DNA of 64,000 nt from Bacteroidota bacterium. GTDB lineage: Bacteria > Bacteroidota > Bacteroidia > Chitinophagales > Chitinophagaceae. Below, in pieces: positions 43,834 through 52,475 of the stretch (position 1 is its first letter; every line of letters starts with the position of its first letter). The position numbers were made by a program, and so were the translations under genes. The notes below the pieces were generated by a model. The model was not told where the DNA came from. It saw only the letters and a program-made list of their open reading frames with translations, and searched no databases. Location of the stretch: NCBI GenBank assembly GCA_005884665.1, contig VBAT01000034.1, forward strand, positions 101,086 to 165,085, given 5' to 3'.

Positions 43834-44010
43834 TCTTGTCGATAGTAGCTCATTCTTGTCATACCCTCCTTTAGAATCTTTGCTACAGATACACGGATTA
43901 GAGTGCTTCAGGTGTCTGTTGTCAGGCCTCAGCTTCCTATTAATTCACAGTATTTCTGTATTGTCAAACCTTTAAACCTTTAGACCCTTAAACCTTTGAA
44001 TGTTCTACCA

Positions 44011-45123
44011 TCAAATCGCCTCAATCCCGAATTTTTTATAGTAAGCGACCAGCCAGGCCACCACTTCATTGTAGGTCTCTTTTCCCGCAGGTTGATTATT
44101 GGCTTTTAGGAAATGACCATACCCCCACATGATTACCGGCTCAACGGGATTTTTATACTGCCGAAAAAAATCGCGAAGCTCTTTCAGGTCTTTTATTACC
44201 TGCGGATGTAGTCTTTGTTGGTAATTCCGCGCCATCGTTGTGTCGCGCCTGCCGATCTCCCGCACCGCATAACTATACAGGTCGAAATACATGGAATATT
44301 TTAAACCGGCCGAAACCGAGGACCGACAGGCAAGAAAAGCAACAAAGTTTGCCTCGTTCTCCCTGGCATATCCTACCTGGTGACCTATCTCATGCGCCGT
44401 CACATATGGTTCGAGAAAACGCGGAACGGTGGTATTAACCTGCGCTTCTCCGGAAAAAGGATTGTAATAGCCCTGGAAACCGAGATAATTTCCCAGATAA
44501 CTAAACATAGAAGGCTTAACGGAACCCGGGTTATAATTCAAAAAAGAATATTCATGTGCCGCGTGCCGGTAAGCTTTTGTTGCTTCGCTGAACAACCTGC
44601 TTTTTTTATCCAACGAATCCCTTTGCGCTTCAGTGACCGCCAGGGCATATTGGTTGAGTTTTACCTGCAACGCAGCAGTCAGTGTGTCCAGGTCTGCTAA
44701 AGAATATTTTTTTACCTGGAGCCCGAGTTGCCGGGCGATACCAGTCCGGTTATAGTTTAGTCCCCACAAGGCGTTAAAAAATACATATACAAACAGGAAA
44801 AAGAAGATCGCCTGCTGGAGGCCTGAAGCGAAATATTTCCTCGTTAATTGCTTCTTAAACAAGAGTTTGAAAAAACGGAATGCCCTAAAAAGTATAACCA
44901 GTGAGAGAAATATATAAAAAAGGTCACCTACACTAAACGGTATCCATCCGAAAAGGAAACGTTGAACCTTCGAAATGAGTGGGTATATGCCATAAGTGAA
45001 GTTATTTTCCACCCAGTCGGGGTAGTAAGAAGACCATTTGATGAGAATAGCAGATACTATCAAAAGAACCCAGCTCCAGCTTTTCATCAGGTGATGAAAC
45101 AATCGGGACAGAAATTTTTGCAA
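44011..45123 (-). CDS. DUF3810 family membrane protein with HExxH motif
   Basis: A 370-residue protein with three hydrophobic segments in the first 130 residues (about 15-30, 60-80 and 105-125). A long soluble domain follows, with PSMFSYLGNYLGFQGYYNPFSGEAQVNT and YVTAHEIGHQVGYARENEANFVAFLAC. HEIGH with the downstream ENEAN glutamate fits a gluzincin-type zinc protease site. It ends in YYKKFGIEAI. The family is DUF3810, without an assigned substrate. It is divergent from the yceD promoter. Confidence 0.88.
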   Translation of the reverse strand: MQKFLSRLFHHLMKSWSWVLLIVSAILIKWSSYYPDWVENNFTYGIYPLISKVQRFLFGWIPFSVGDLFYIFLSLVILFRAFRFFKLLFKKQLTRKYFASGLQQAIFFFLFVYVFFNALWGLNYNRTGIARQLGLQVKKYSLADLDTLTAALQVKLNQYALAVTEAQRDSLDKKSRLFSEATKAYRHAAHEYSFLNYNPGSVKPSMFSYLGNYLGFQGYYNPFSGEAQVNTTVPRFLEPYVTAHEIGHQVGYARENEANFVAFLACRSSVSAGLKYSMYFDLYSYAVREIGRRDTTMARNYQQRLHPQVIKDLKELRDFFRQYKNPVEPVIMWGYGHFLKANNQPAGKETYNEVVAWLVAYYKKFGIEAI

Positions 45124-45218
45124 ACCTAACAGATTTAATTCCTAAGGATCAAAGCCTTAAATTAATTACAAGCCCGAAAATAATCTAAATTCGGTCTCAA
45201 AACTTCATCAAATTCCCC

Positions 45219-45226
45219 TACCTTTG
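45219..45226 (+). promoter_or_regulatory. -7 promoter box for yceD-rpmF-plsX
   Basis: TACCTTTG matches TAnnTTTG, 69 bases before the yceD ATG at 45296. Confidence 0.4.
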
Positions 45227-45295
45227 CCTCCCGATTTTCCAAAGTGAAATCTGAACTTCAGGCAAATTTTGGAAGGGAAGCAAAAGTTTCGAGAC

Positions 45296-45806
45296 ATGAA
45301 TTATCGCCGGGAGTTTGAAATAGCGTTTGTAGGTCTGAAACCCGGTATTCATGAATATGAGTACGAAATAACTGACAGGTTCTTTGAAGAATTTCAGCAG
45401 CAGGATTTTTTCAACTGTAAAGCAACAGTAAGGCTGACCCTGGATAAAAAAACAGGCTTTATGCTGCTTAAGTTTGAAATGGGTGGCAGCCTCGAAGTCA
45501 TATGCGACCGATGCAGCAACAACCTGCCGCTTGAGCTCTGGGACGATTTTAACATTACAGTTAAAATGGTGGATGAGCCCGAACTGATGAACAACCAGGA
45601 AGAGGATCCCGATGTGTATTATATCAGCAATGGCGAAAGCCATATTGATGTGGCGAACTGGATCTACGACCTTTGAAAAAATGGACGGTCCACATTGCAA
45701 CCCAGCGGCAAGAGAAATGCTGAATAAGCTGAGCAACGGGGATAAAGAACAAAAGACCAACCCGATCTGGAAAGGACTGGAGAAGTTTAAAGATCTTGAT
45801 AATTGA
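45296..45806 (+). pseudogene. yceD: YceD/DUF177 family gene with out-of-frame internal deletion
   Basis: The frame from ATG 45296 reads as DUF177: MNYRREFEIAFVGLKPGIHEYEYEI, LEVICDRCSNNLPLELWDDFN, EEDPDVYYISNGESHIDVANWIYDL, and then stops at 45676. The family's C-terminus (MDGPHCNPAAREMLNKL...NPIWKGLEKFKDLDN) follows in another phase up to 45806. The segment that should join NWIYD to the GPHCNP block, roughly 14 residues, is absent. Homologues support 23S rRNA or ribosome assembly, and the yceD-rpmF-plsX order is conserved. Loss of such a gene would be surprising, so assembly error is a serious possibility. Confidence 0.75.
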
Positions 45807-45813
45807 GACGATG

Positions 45814-45831
45814 TCCCGATAGCTATCGGGA
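45814..45831. repeat. Palindromic repeat TCCCGATAGCTATCGGGA
   Basis: Perfect palindrome, identical to 38703-38720, placed between yceD and rpmF. It is followed by TTGACCATTGACCATT-like words (45858-45872). Confidence 0.85.
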
Positions 45832-45909
45832 GGTGAATCAGGGGTATCTGGCTATTGACCATTGACCATTCATTAATAAAAGTTTTTACAGATAATAAAT
45901 AAATGAATC

Positions 45910-46107
45910 ATGCCAAATCCGAAACGCAGACATAGTCAGCAAAGAAGTGCGAAGCGCAGGACACACTATAAAGCAACTTCTGCTACTTTGACGACCGATA
46001 GTACAACCGGGGAAACACATGTGCGCCACCGTGCTCATGTAAGTGAAGGTAAGTTGTATTACAGGGGTAAGCTGGTAGCTGAAAAAGCACCTCCAAAAAG
46101 CAAGTAA
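45910..46107 (+). CDS. rpmF: 50S ribosomal protein L32
   Basis: A 65-residue basic protein beginning MPNPKRRHSQQRSAKRRTHYKA, the L32 hallmark, with HVRHRAHVSEGKLYYRGKLV in the second half. Bacteroidota L32 often lacks the zinc-binding cysteines, as here. It is part of the large ribosomal subunit and lies between yceD and plsX as in many bacteria. Confidence 0.97.
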   Translation: MPNPKRRHSQQRSAKRRTHYKATSATLTTDSTTGETHVRHRAHVSEGKLYYRGKLVAEKAPPKSK

Positions 46108-46147
46108 CTCCTTATAAAAGAATTCTAAGTTCTGGGATACTTAATTG

Positions 46148-46155
46148 TATTTTTG
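46148..46155 (+). promoter_or_regulatory. -7 promoter box upstream of plsX
   Basis: TATTTTTG matches TAnnTTTG, 28 bases before the plsX ATG. It suggests a separate promoter within the cluster. Confidence 0.4.
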
Positions 46156-46183
46156 GAACTTAGATTTTTATTTTACATAACCG

Positions 46184-47122
46184 ATGACCATTGCTATTGA
46201 TATGATGGGTGGCGATTTCGCCCCGTCTGAAACAATAAAAGGAGTGCTTCAATACTTGTCGGAAGACAACTCTGCTCATACTCTCGCGCTTGTTGGCCAT
46301 GAAACTGAATTGACAAGACTGGTCCAGGAACATTCGGTGCCACAGGGCCGCTATAAAATTGTTCATGCAGAACAGGTCATCGAAATGCATGAACATCCCA
46401 CAAAAGCTTTAAAGGAAAAACAAAAATCATCTATCGCAATTGGGTTTCACCTGCTGGCCTCCGGCAAAGCCGACGCTTTTATAAGCGCGGGTAATACCGG
46501 TGCCATGTTGGTCGGCGCTCTTTTTAGTATTAAGGCTGTGGAAGGTGTGATCCGGCCCACAATCTCATCTGTAATGCCGAAGGAAAACGGCGGCACAGGT
46601 ATTTTGCTCGACGTCGGTTTAAATGCTGATTGCAAGCCAGAACAGCTGAATCAGTTCGCGATAATGGGTTCAGTGTATGCGCAATTGATTCTTGGCATTG
46701 ATAATCCCCGGGTCGGCCTGATCAATGTAGGTGAAGAAGAAGGTAAGGGTAATTTACTTGCCCAGGCAACCTACCCCTTGCTCAAAGAAAACAAGCATAT
46801 TAATTTTATCGGGAATATTGAAGGCCGGGATATATTGACGGACAAAGCCGATGTAATGGTTTGCGAAGGTTTTACCGGTAATATCATGTTGAAGTTTGCC
46901 GAAACTTTGTACGAGATCAGTCACCGGAAACAGGTTCAGCACGAATATTTTGAGCGGTTCAATTTCGAAATCTATGGTGGCACTCCCATCCTCGGTGTTG
47001 CCAAACCCGTTGTGATCGGTCATGGCATTTCAAAAGCAAAGGCATTTAAGAACATGATCCTCGTCGCTCAAAAAATGTTGGAAAAAGACGTATTGGGAAA
47101 AATGAAGGAAGAGTTGCAATGA
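46184..47122 (+). CDS. plsX: Phosphate acyltransferase PlsX
   Basis: A 312-residue enzyme that makes acyl-phosphate from acyl-ACP for phospholipid synthesis. It has the N-terminal IAIDMMGGDFAPSETIKG, DAFISAGNTGAMLVGALF, GILLDVGLNADCKPEQLNQFA, RVGLINVGEEEGKGN, VMVCEGFTGNIMLKFAE and the C-terminal GHGISKAKAFKNMI. Length and motifs are complete. It is probably transcribed both from its own promoter and from the yceD promoter. Confidence 0.96.
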   Translation: MTIAIDMMGGDFAPSETIKGVLQYLSEDNSAHTLALVGHETELTRLVQEHSVPQGRYKIVHAEQVIEMHEHPTKALKEKQKSSIAIGFHLLASGKADAFISAGNTGAMLVGALFSIKAVEGVIRPTISSVMPKENGGTGILLDVGLNADCKPEQLNQFAIMGSVYAQLILGIDNPRVGLINVGEEEGKGNLLAQATYPLLKENKHINFIGNIEGRDILTDKADVMVCEGFTGNIMLKFAETLYEISHRKQVQHEYFERFNFEIYGGTPILGVAKPVVIGHGISKAKAFKNMILVAQKMLEKDVLGKMKEELQ

Positions 47123-47149
47123 TACCGGCCGGGCAACGCTACGTTTTAT

Positions 47150-48313
47150 ATGAAACAAACTCTTTTATCATCCCTGAAAAAAGAATTGGAGCATAGTTTC
47201 GGGCGAAAAATAGTTTCGTCAAGGGATTGCATCCAAATGGTAGAAGACATTTATCGCAAGACCGGCGAAACGGTTAATGCAAATACATTACGTCGATTTT
47301 TTGGTCTCGTCAAAGCAGATTATCCTCCTTCTTCTTCTACAATAACCATTCTCTCCAGGTATTGCGGATTCAATTCGATTGAAGAGATCGAACATGTTTC
47401 AGCCGGAGATCATTCCAATGCGGACATAAACAAGGAAGAGGTGCTTCGTTACATGGTCTCACTTTTCAAAAATATCGAGGTCACTGGCAACGAGGAACGG
47501 ACATTTTACCCGATAGTTGAACAGACCATTGTCTTCCTGGAAAGAAATCCATCACTAATTGATAAGTTCCAGCGGGAGATCGCAAAGACCACAACGGGCC
47601 AGTATTATTATTATGAAAAGATGCCCAATATTGACCGGCTGAACGGGTATTTTGGTGAAGGCTTGCGTCATTACCTTCGGTCAAAGGCCTCCGAGGAAGG
47701 CAAAGTGTTTGGCCATTCGATGCAGGTGTTCAGGGACTGGCTGACAAAAAACAACGAGCAGTTGCTTCATCATGCATCACAAATACCGAAGCCTGATATC
47801 ACCCCGGCTTTTCCTCCACATATACTGGGGCGGTTTATCGCCGCAAGATTGTACCAGGCTGATATTACAGGCCGGCCTGCCGATGGTATTCTTGCCGATG
47901 CAAAAAAATACCATGCCGGGATCAAAGCCAGCCGTGAAGACTCCCCGTTTTCCTTCCCCGATTTTGAACTTATACTCTGCGAGGCTTTGCTGCTGACGGG
48001 TCATTACGAAGACGGGTCGGAATATATATGGCATGGTAAAAACTTCCTATCCGAGTCAGGCCTGGACAAAAATTCATCTTTTGATCTTTGGGAGGACTTC
48101 GCCAGCTTCCACAAAGAAGGCGATCCCCGGAAGAAAAAAGACTATGCCGAAAAGCAGGAATTGAATTATTCTTTTTCCAAAAAATACAGCGCCATCATCA
48201 AACTTTTGTCGGGTTTAAACACGAAGCGTATAAAAGTTTCCGATAAACAGCAACTGTCTGAGCTAATTAAGGAAACCGGCTATAAGAAACTATTATCATT
48301 ACCGGTATATTAA
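47150..48313 (+). CDS. Hypothetical protein with putative helical DNA-binding N-terminus
   Basis: A 387-residue soluble protein. The first 85 residues (LKKELEHSFGRKIVSSRDCIQMVEDIYRKTGETVNANTLRRFFGL...SSSTITILSRYCGFNSIEEIE) resemble an HTH-like module that recurs at the start of many Bacteroidota proteins, where NTLRR-FGL and the TL-x-IL-x-x-Y-GF blocks are conserved. The remaining 300 residues are helical and tyrosine-rich, possibly TPR-like, with no recognised domain. It sits 28 bases after plsX and just before the exopolysaccharide cluster, so a regulatory role there is possible but unproven. Confidence 0.6.
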   Translation: MKQTLLSSLKKELEHSFGRKIVSSRDCIQMVEDIYRKTGETVNANTLRRFFGLVKADYPPSSSTITILSRYCGFNSIEEIEHVSAGDHSNADINKEEVLRYMVSLFKNIEVTGNEERTFYPIVEQTIVFLERNPSLIDKFQREIAKTTTGQYYYYEKMPNIDRLNGYFGEGLRHYLRSKASEEGKVFGHSMQVFRDWLTKNNEQLLHHASQIPKPDITPAFPPHILGRFIAARLYQADITGRPADGILADAKKYHAGIKASREDSPFSFPDFELILCEALLLTGHYEDGSEYIWHGKNFLSESGLDKNSSFDLWEDFASFHKEGDPRKKKDYAEKQELNYSFSKKYSAIIKLLSGLNTKRIKVSDKQQLSELIKETGYKKLLSLPVY

Positions 48314-48559
48314 ATAATTATGTTTTATAGGTCAATTATAAATTCTGAACAAAAAAGAACAAAAAGGTGTTTCAATTAAACTATACTTTAGTGCGTCAAT
48401 TCATTCTTCCTATAGAAGTCCAGTCTAACCTCCAGTTCCAATTCTTCTGAACAATCTTACAAGAAATCAATTAGATCTGATTGGTGCAAAAAAATCTCGT
48501 ATTGTAAAAACCGATATTTTTTTGGAGTGTAAGTATTATGTCTAATGATAATTATGTTT

Positions 48560-49345
48560 ATGAAGATAGGTTTAAATAACACATTGATTGGTTGCATTTG
48601 TGTCCTTACCCTTTTTACGTCTACTTCCTGTACCAGCGGTAAAAATCTCCGCTATTTTCCGGACCTTAAAGATGGCAGCATACAATCCAACACTCCCTTT
48701 CCTGAATCAGTGATTCAGAAAAGTGACATTCTCAGCATAACAGTTAGCAGTCTCAATCCTGAAGCATCGGCGATATTTAATCCGGGCGCAGCCGCTGCCG
48801 GCGGAGCTGCAGCCGGAGCCGCCGCTCCACAGGGTTACCTGGTCAACACCGAGGGAAATATCCAGTTTCCCGTTATCGGCAGCATAAAGGCGGAAGGTCT
48901 GACCAAAAATCAATTAAAAGACAAGATCGCAAAAACGTTAATAGATAGTAAGCTTTTGTTGGACCCGATCGTTACCATTCGGTATATGAATTTCAGGGTT
49001 ACTGTGCTGGGTGAGGTCAATCATCCCACCGTGGTCAATGTGCCGAATGAAAAGATCTCTTTGCTGGAAGCGCTCGGCCTGGCCGGCGATATGACGATCT
49101 ATGCAAAGAGGACCAACGTAGTGGTGATCCGGGAAGTGAATGATCAGAAGACCATCAAGCGTCTTAACCTCAATTCGGACGAGATATTTACATCTCCCTA
49201 TTACTATTTACAGTCAAACGACATTGTCTACGTTGAGCCCAATAAAACCAGAGTTAACAGTGCTAGTAGTGGAATGCAGTGGGCCCCGATAATAATGAGC
49301 GGAGTATCATTAGTTCTGATTGCGGCGACGCTGTTTATCAAATAA
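48560..49345 (+). CDS. Polysaccharide export lipoprotein (Wza-type)
   Basis: A 261-residue outer-membrane export protein. ATG 48560 gives a clean lipoprotein leader (MKIGLNNTLIGCICVLTLFTSTSC); ATGs at 48545 and 48554 add a few residues. The Poly_export domain (KSDILSITVSSLNPEASAIF...GYLVNTEGNIQFPVIGSIKAEGLTKNQLKDKIAKTL) is followed by one SLBB domain (RVTVLGEVNHPTVVNVPNEKISLLEALGLAGDMT). A C-terminal membrane segment (WAPIIMSGVSLVLIAATLFI) follows. An Ala/Gly-rich stretch (AAAAGGAAAGAAAP) interrupts the export domain. First gene of the exopolysaccharide cluster. Confidence 0.92.
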   Translation: MKIGLNNTLIGCICVLTLFTSTSCTSGKNLRYFPDLKDGSIQSNTPFPESVIQKSDILSITVSSLNPEASAIFNPGAAAAGGAAAGAAAPQGYLVNTEGNIQFPVIGSIKAEGLTKNQLKDKIAKTLIDSKLLLDPIVTIRYMNFRVTVLGEVNHPTVVNVPNEKISLLEALGLAGDMTIYAKRTNVVVIREVNDQKTIKRLNLNSDEIFTSPYYYLQSNDIVYVEPNKTRVNSASSGMQWAPIIMSGVSLVLIAATLFIK

Positions 49346-49364
49346 CCCATTTTATTCTAATTAT

Positions 49365-51695
49365 ATGCAACCCGGTAATCAAAAACGAAAAGTAAAGGAA
49401 CAGAAGAACATGTTGACTGACGTGCTGTTCAAATATATTCCTTACTGGCCTGTCTTTGTCATCTTAATGGCAGTAAGCATGTTCGGCGCCTGGTTCTATC
49501 TCCGTATTACCCCGAAAATGTTTGAAGCAAATGCTTCCATCATGGTTAAGGACGAACAAAAAGGTGTAGAACCCACCAAAATGGAAGAACAGCTTGACCA
49601 GTTCTCAGGGAAAAAGATCATTGAAAACGAAGTAGAGGTGTTAAAGTCAAAGACCCTGATGGGTGAGGTGGTAAAAAACCTCGACCTGTATGCTACGTTT
49701 TTCGAAGAAGGGGAAATGGCTCCCAGGGCCGCATATACCACTTCGCCCATTATGATTGAAGCGGCCAATCCAGAAGGATTGAGAAAAGTCGACAAAGTTT
49801 ATTTCAGTTTTTCAGCAAAGGACAGCAATGTCGTAATTGGCTCACAAAGATACCCGTTGAATCAAATGATAAAGACCCCCTGGGGTGAATTGAAATTCCT
49901 TGCCAATAAACATTTTTCCCGCCCAGCAGAAGATCCCCTGTATTTTTCATTAAAAAATGTAAGGGGTGCGGCTGCCGGCTATAGTTCCAAGCTTACAGTA
50001 ACAGGTAGCAGCAAATCGACTGTTATTTCCGTTACTCAAAAAGACGAAGTTCCAGAACGCAGCGAAGATGTACTGAATGAATTATTCGTCGTTTATCAGA
50101 AAGCGACAATGATCAGCAAGACCCGCCTGGCTGCTACTACCGTGGATTTTATTCAGAGAAGACTTGATACAGTGGGTGCCGAATTAAAAGAAATATTGGA
50201 AAAAGCCGAGGCTTACAAAAGATCTCAGGGTGCTGTTGATATCGGTACACAGGGCGTCAATTTCCTTAAAAGTGTTTCTGAAACCGATGGTAAGCTGAAT
50301 GAGATAAGCCTGCAGATGGCAGTATTGGACCAGGTAGAAAAATACGTTAACTCTAACGATAATTCATCGAACCTCTCCGTTTCTACCCTGGGAATAAAAG
50401 ACCCTGTTTTAACGGATATCCTTAAACAGATCTCTGAAAAGGAATTAAAATACGAGAATCTAAAAAAGACTGTAGGTGAAGCCAATCCAATGATGATCTC
50501 CCTTAAGAGTGAGATCAACAAGCTAAAGCCCACCGTACTTGAAAACATACGCCAGGAACGGCAGAGCCTCCAGGCCAGCAAGCTTGACCTGAATTCGTCG
50601 AACAACTCGTATGCAGCGATGCTGCAGACCTTACCCAAAAAGGAACAAGACCTGATTGAGATCAGCCGCGAGCAAAACATCAAGACAAATATTTACAACT
50701 TCCTCCTGCAACAAAAGGAAGCCGCAGCTTTATCAATGGTTCCCAATGGCGATGATAATCGCGTCGTCGATAAAGCACAGTCAACATACATCCCGGTAAG
50801 TCCGAAGTCTACTATGATCTATATGGTAGCACTTATCTTTTCGATTGCCCTGCCTGTTGGGTTTATTGCTGCAAAGGGAATGCTGAACAGGAAAGTAATG
50901 TTCCGCAATGAGATTGAAAACCTGACCTCTTTCCCTATTATCGGCGAGATCATCCTGGACAAATCAAAAGATCCGCTGGTCATTAAAGAAGGTAAAAGAA
51001 CTTTCATAGCTGAACAGTTCCGCAGGATACGTACTTCCCTTGCCTACCTGGGTACCAGTCACGCCGGTAAAAAACGTGTATTGGTCACTTCTTCTCTTTC
51101 AGGTGAAGGAAAAAGTTTTGTTGCACTCAACCTGGCTCTTAGCCTGGCTATGACCGGCAAAAAAGTTGTCCTGCTTGAACTTGACCTCGCCAACCCGTCC
51201 CTGAGCAAAAAACTGGATGTGAATTATGAACAAGGTGTAAGTAATTACCTGATGGGAGAATGCGAGCCTGAAGATGTGATCAAGAGAACGACAGCAAATA
51301 GCAACCTCTTCTTTTTACCTTGCGGCACGCTCCCGGAAAATCCTTCTGAGCTGATCATGCACGAAAGATTGAGAGAGTTGCTCAATTACCTTGAAGAAAT
51401 TTTTGATCATGTAATTATAGACTCTGCGCCGGCCAGCCTGCTTTCGGATGCATATGTGTTGTCGCCGATCTGTAATGCCACTTTATACGTGGTTAAGCAT
51501 AAGTTCACTCCAAAAGTTTACCTGGAAAGGCTGGAACAGGAAAACCAGGTGAGCCAACTGATGAACGTCGGAATAATATTTAACGGTATCAAGTCCCGTG
51601 GCTTTACCAAGAACGGGTACGGGTACGGATACGGATACGGTTATATTCATGATAACAGCGTCAAGAAAAAGAAAGGCAAGAAAGAGAGAGCATAA
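49365..51695 (+). CDS. Polysaccharide co-polymerase / tyrosine autokinase (Wzc-type)
   Basis: A 776-residue inner-membrane protein from ATG 49365. TM1 (about residues 25-45) precedes a Wzz domain and a long coiled periplasmic region. TM2 lies at about 485-510 (STMIYMVALIFSIALPVGFIAA). The cytoplasmic BY-kinase domain follows, with Walker A SSLSGEGKSFVALNLALSLA, Walker A' LLELDLANPSLSKKL and Walker B HVIIDSAPASLL. The C-terminal Tyr cluster GYGYGYGYGY, encoded by a GGNTAC hexamer run (51617-51646), is the expected autophosphorylation site. It sets chain length and gates export with the Wza-type protein encoded 19 bases upstream. Confidence 0.94.
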   Translation: MQPGNQKRKVKEQKNMLTDVLFKYIPYWPVFVILMAVSMFGAWFYLRITPKMFEANASIMVKDEQKGVEPTKMEEQLDQFSGKKIIENEVEVLKSKTLMGEVVKNLDLYATFFEEGEMAPRAAYTTSPIMIEAANPEGLRKVDKVYFSFSAKDSNVVIGSQRYPLNQMIKTPWGELKFLANKHFSRPAEDPLYFSLKNVRGAAAGYSSKLTVTGSSKSTVISVTQKDEVPERSEDVLNELFVVYQKATMISKTRLAATTVDFIQRRLDTVGAELKEILEKAEAYKRSQGAVDIGTQGVNFLKSVSETDGKLNEISLQMAVLDQVEKYVNSNDNSSNLSVSTLGIKDPVLTDILKQISEKELKYENLKKTVGEANPMMISLKSEINKLKPTVLENIRQERQSLQASKLDLNSSNNSYAAMLQTLPKKEQDLIEISREQNIKTNIYNFLLQQKEAAALSMVPNGDDNRVVDKAQSTYIPVSPKSTMIYMVALIFSIALPVGFIAAKGMLNRKVMFRNEIENLTSFPIIGEIILDKSKDPLVIKEGKRTFIAEQFRRIRTSLAYLGTSHAGKKRVLVTSSLSGEGKSFVALNLALSLAMTGKKVVLLELDLANPSLSKKLDVNYEQGVSNYLMGECEPEDVIKRTTANSNLFFLPCGTLPENPSELIMHERLRELLNYLEEIFDHVIIDSAPASLLSDAYVLSPICNATLYVVKHKFTPKVYLERLEQENQVSQLMNVGIIFNGIKSRGFTKNGYGYGYGYGYIHDNSVKKKKGKKERA

Positions 51696-51837
51696 GGGAT
51701 CGTGATTGTCATTTTTTTCAAAAACGCTGTGTGCTCATTTTTGTACCTGTAAGTGAGGTGGGCGGAGCCTTTTCCTAATAAAGACCAATAATAATTCCAA
51801 TGTATTATGAACTTTTATAGACATAAAAAGTCAGTTC

Positions 51838-52374
51838 ATGATCCCGATTACGAAGAAGAAATGGTATGCCCTTTACACCCGTCCGAGATGGGAAAAGAAA
51901 GTGGCAGATCTGCTTGAGAAAAAGAAAGTGGAAGTTTATTGCCCTTTGAATAAAGTGCAGAAACAATGGGCCGATCGCAAGAAGATAATTCTGGAGCCCC
52001 TCTTCACTTCCTATGTTTTTGTACACGTTACTGAACAGGAACATATCAGCATTAAACAAACCGATGGTGTTGTCAACTTTGTTTATTGGTTGAACAAACC
52101 AGCTGTTATCCGCCATGAAGAGATCGATACGATCAAAAAGTTTATCAACGAGTACGATTATGTAAGCGTTGAAAAAACACAGGTAAATCTCAACGACCGG
52201 GTGAGGATCATTAACGGCCCGTTGATGATGTGGGAAGGTAACGTAGTCGAGATAAGGACCAACACTGTAAAAATAACGCTGCCATCCCTGGGACGGACCC
52301 TGGTTGCCGAGATAAGAAAAGATAATCTTGAGACAATCACTCCATTGCAGGAAGCGCAATTAAAAGTAGGATAG
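51838..52374 (+). CDS. UpxY-type transcription antiterminator (NusG family)
   Basis: A 178-residue NusG paralogue. The NGN domain (WYALYTRPRWEKKVADLLEKKKVEVYCPLNKVQKQWADRKKIILEPLFTSYVFVHV) spans residues 8-105. A KOW-like domain (VNLNDRVRIINGPLMMWEGNVVEIRTNTVKITLPSLG) spans 118-160. In Bacteroides, UpxY proteins let polymerase read through long capsule operons. UpxY genes usually lead the operon; here it follows the export genes and precedes the flippase, so it may act on the downstream half. Confidence 0.9.
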   Translation: MIPITKKKWYALYTRPRWEKKVADLLEKKKVEVYCPLNKVQKQWADRKKIILEPLFTSYVFVHVTEQEHISIKQTDGVVNFVYWLNKPAVIRHEEIDTIKKFINEYDYVSVEKTQVNLNDRVRIINGPLMMWEGNVVEIRTNTVKITLPSLGRTLVAEIRKDNLETITPLQEAQLKVG

Positions 52375-52475
52375 ATCGCATGATCCGTATCTGCCTCTTT
52401 TACCAATAATGGCCGGCCCGGCCAGCTCTGAGCACTATGGTTGACCCTATTTGAAAACAAAAATTGTATCTGTAG

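Noticed and set aside
48480..48545. Possible -7 promoter box (TATTTTTTTG) before the export lipoprotein gene
   Set aside because: The spacing between TA and TTTG is two bases too long for the consensus; not listed as a feature.
52410..52424. GC-rich palindrome TGGCCGGCCCGGCCA before the flippase gene
   Set aside because: Single occurrence, no T-run and no clear role; kept only as a remark in the flippase entry.
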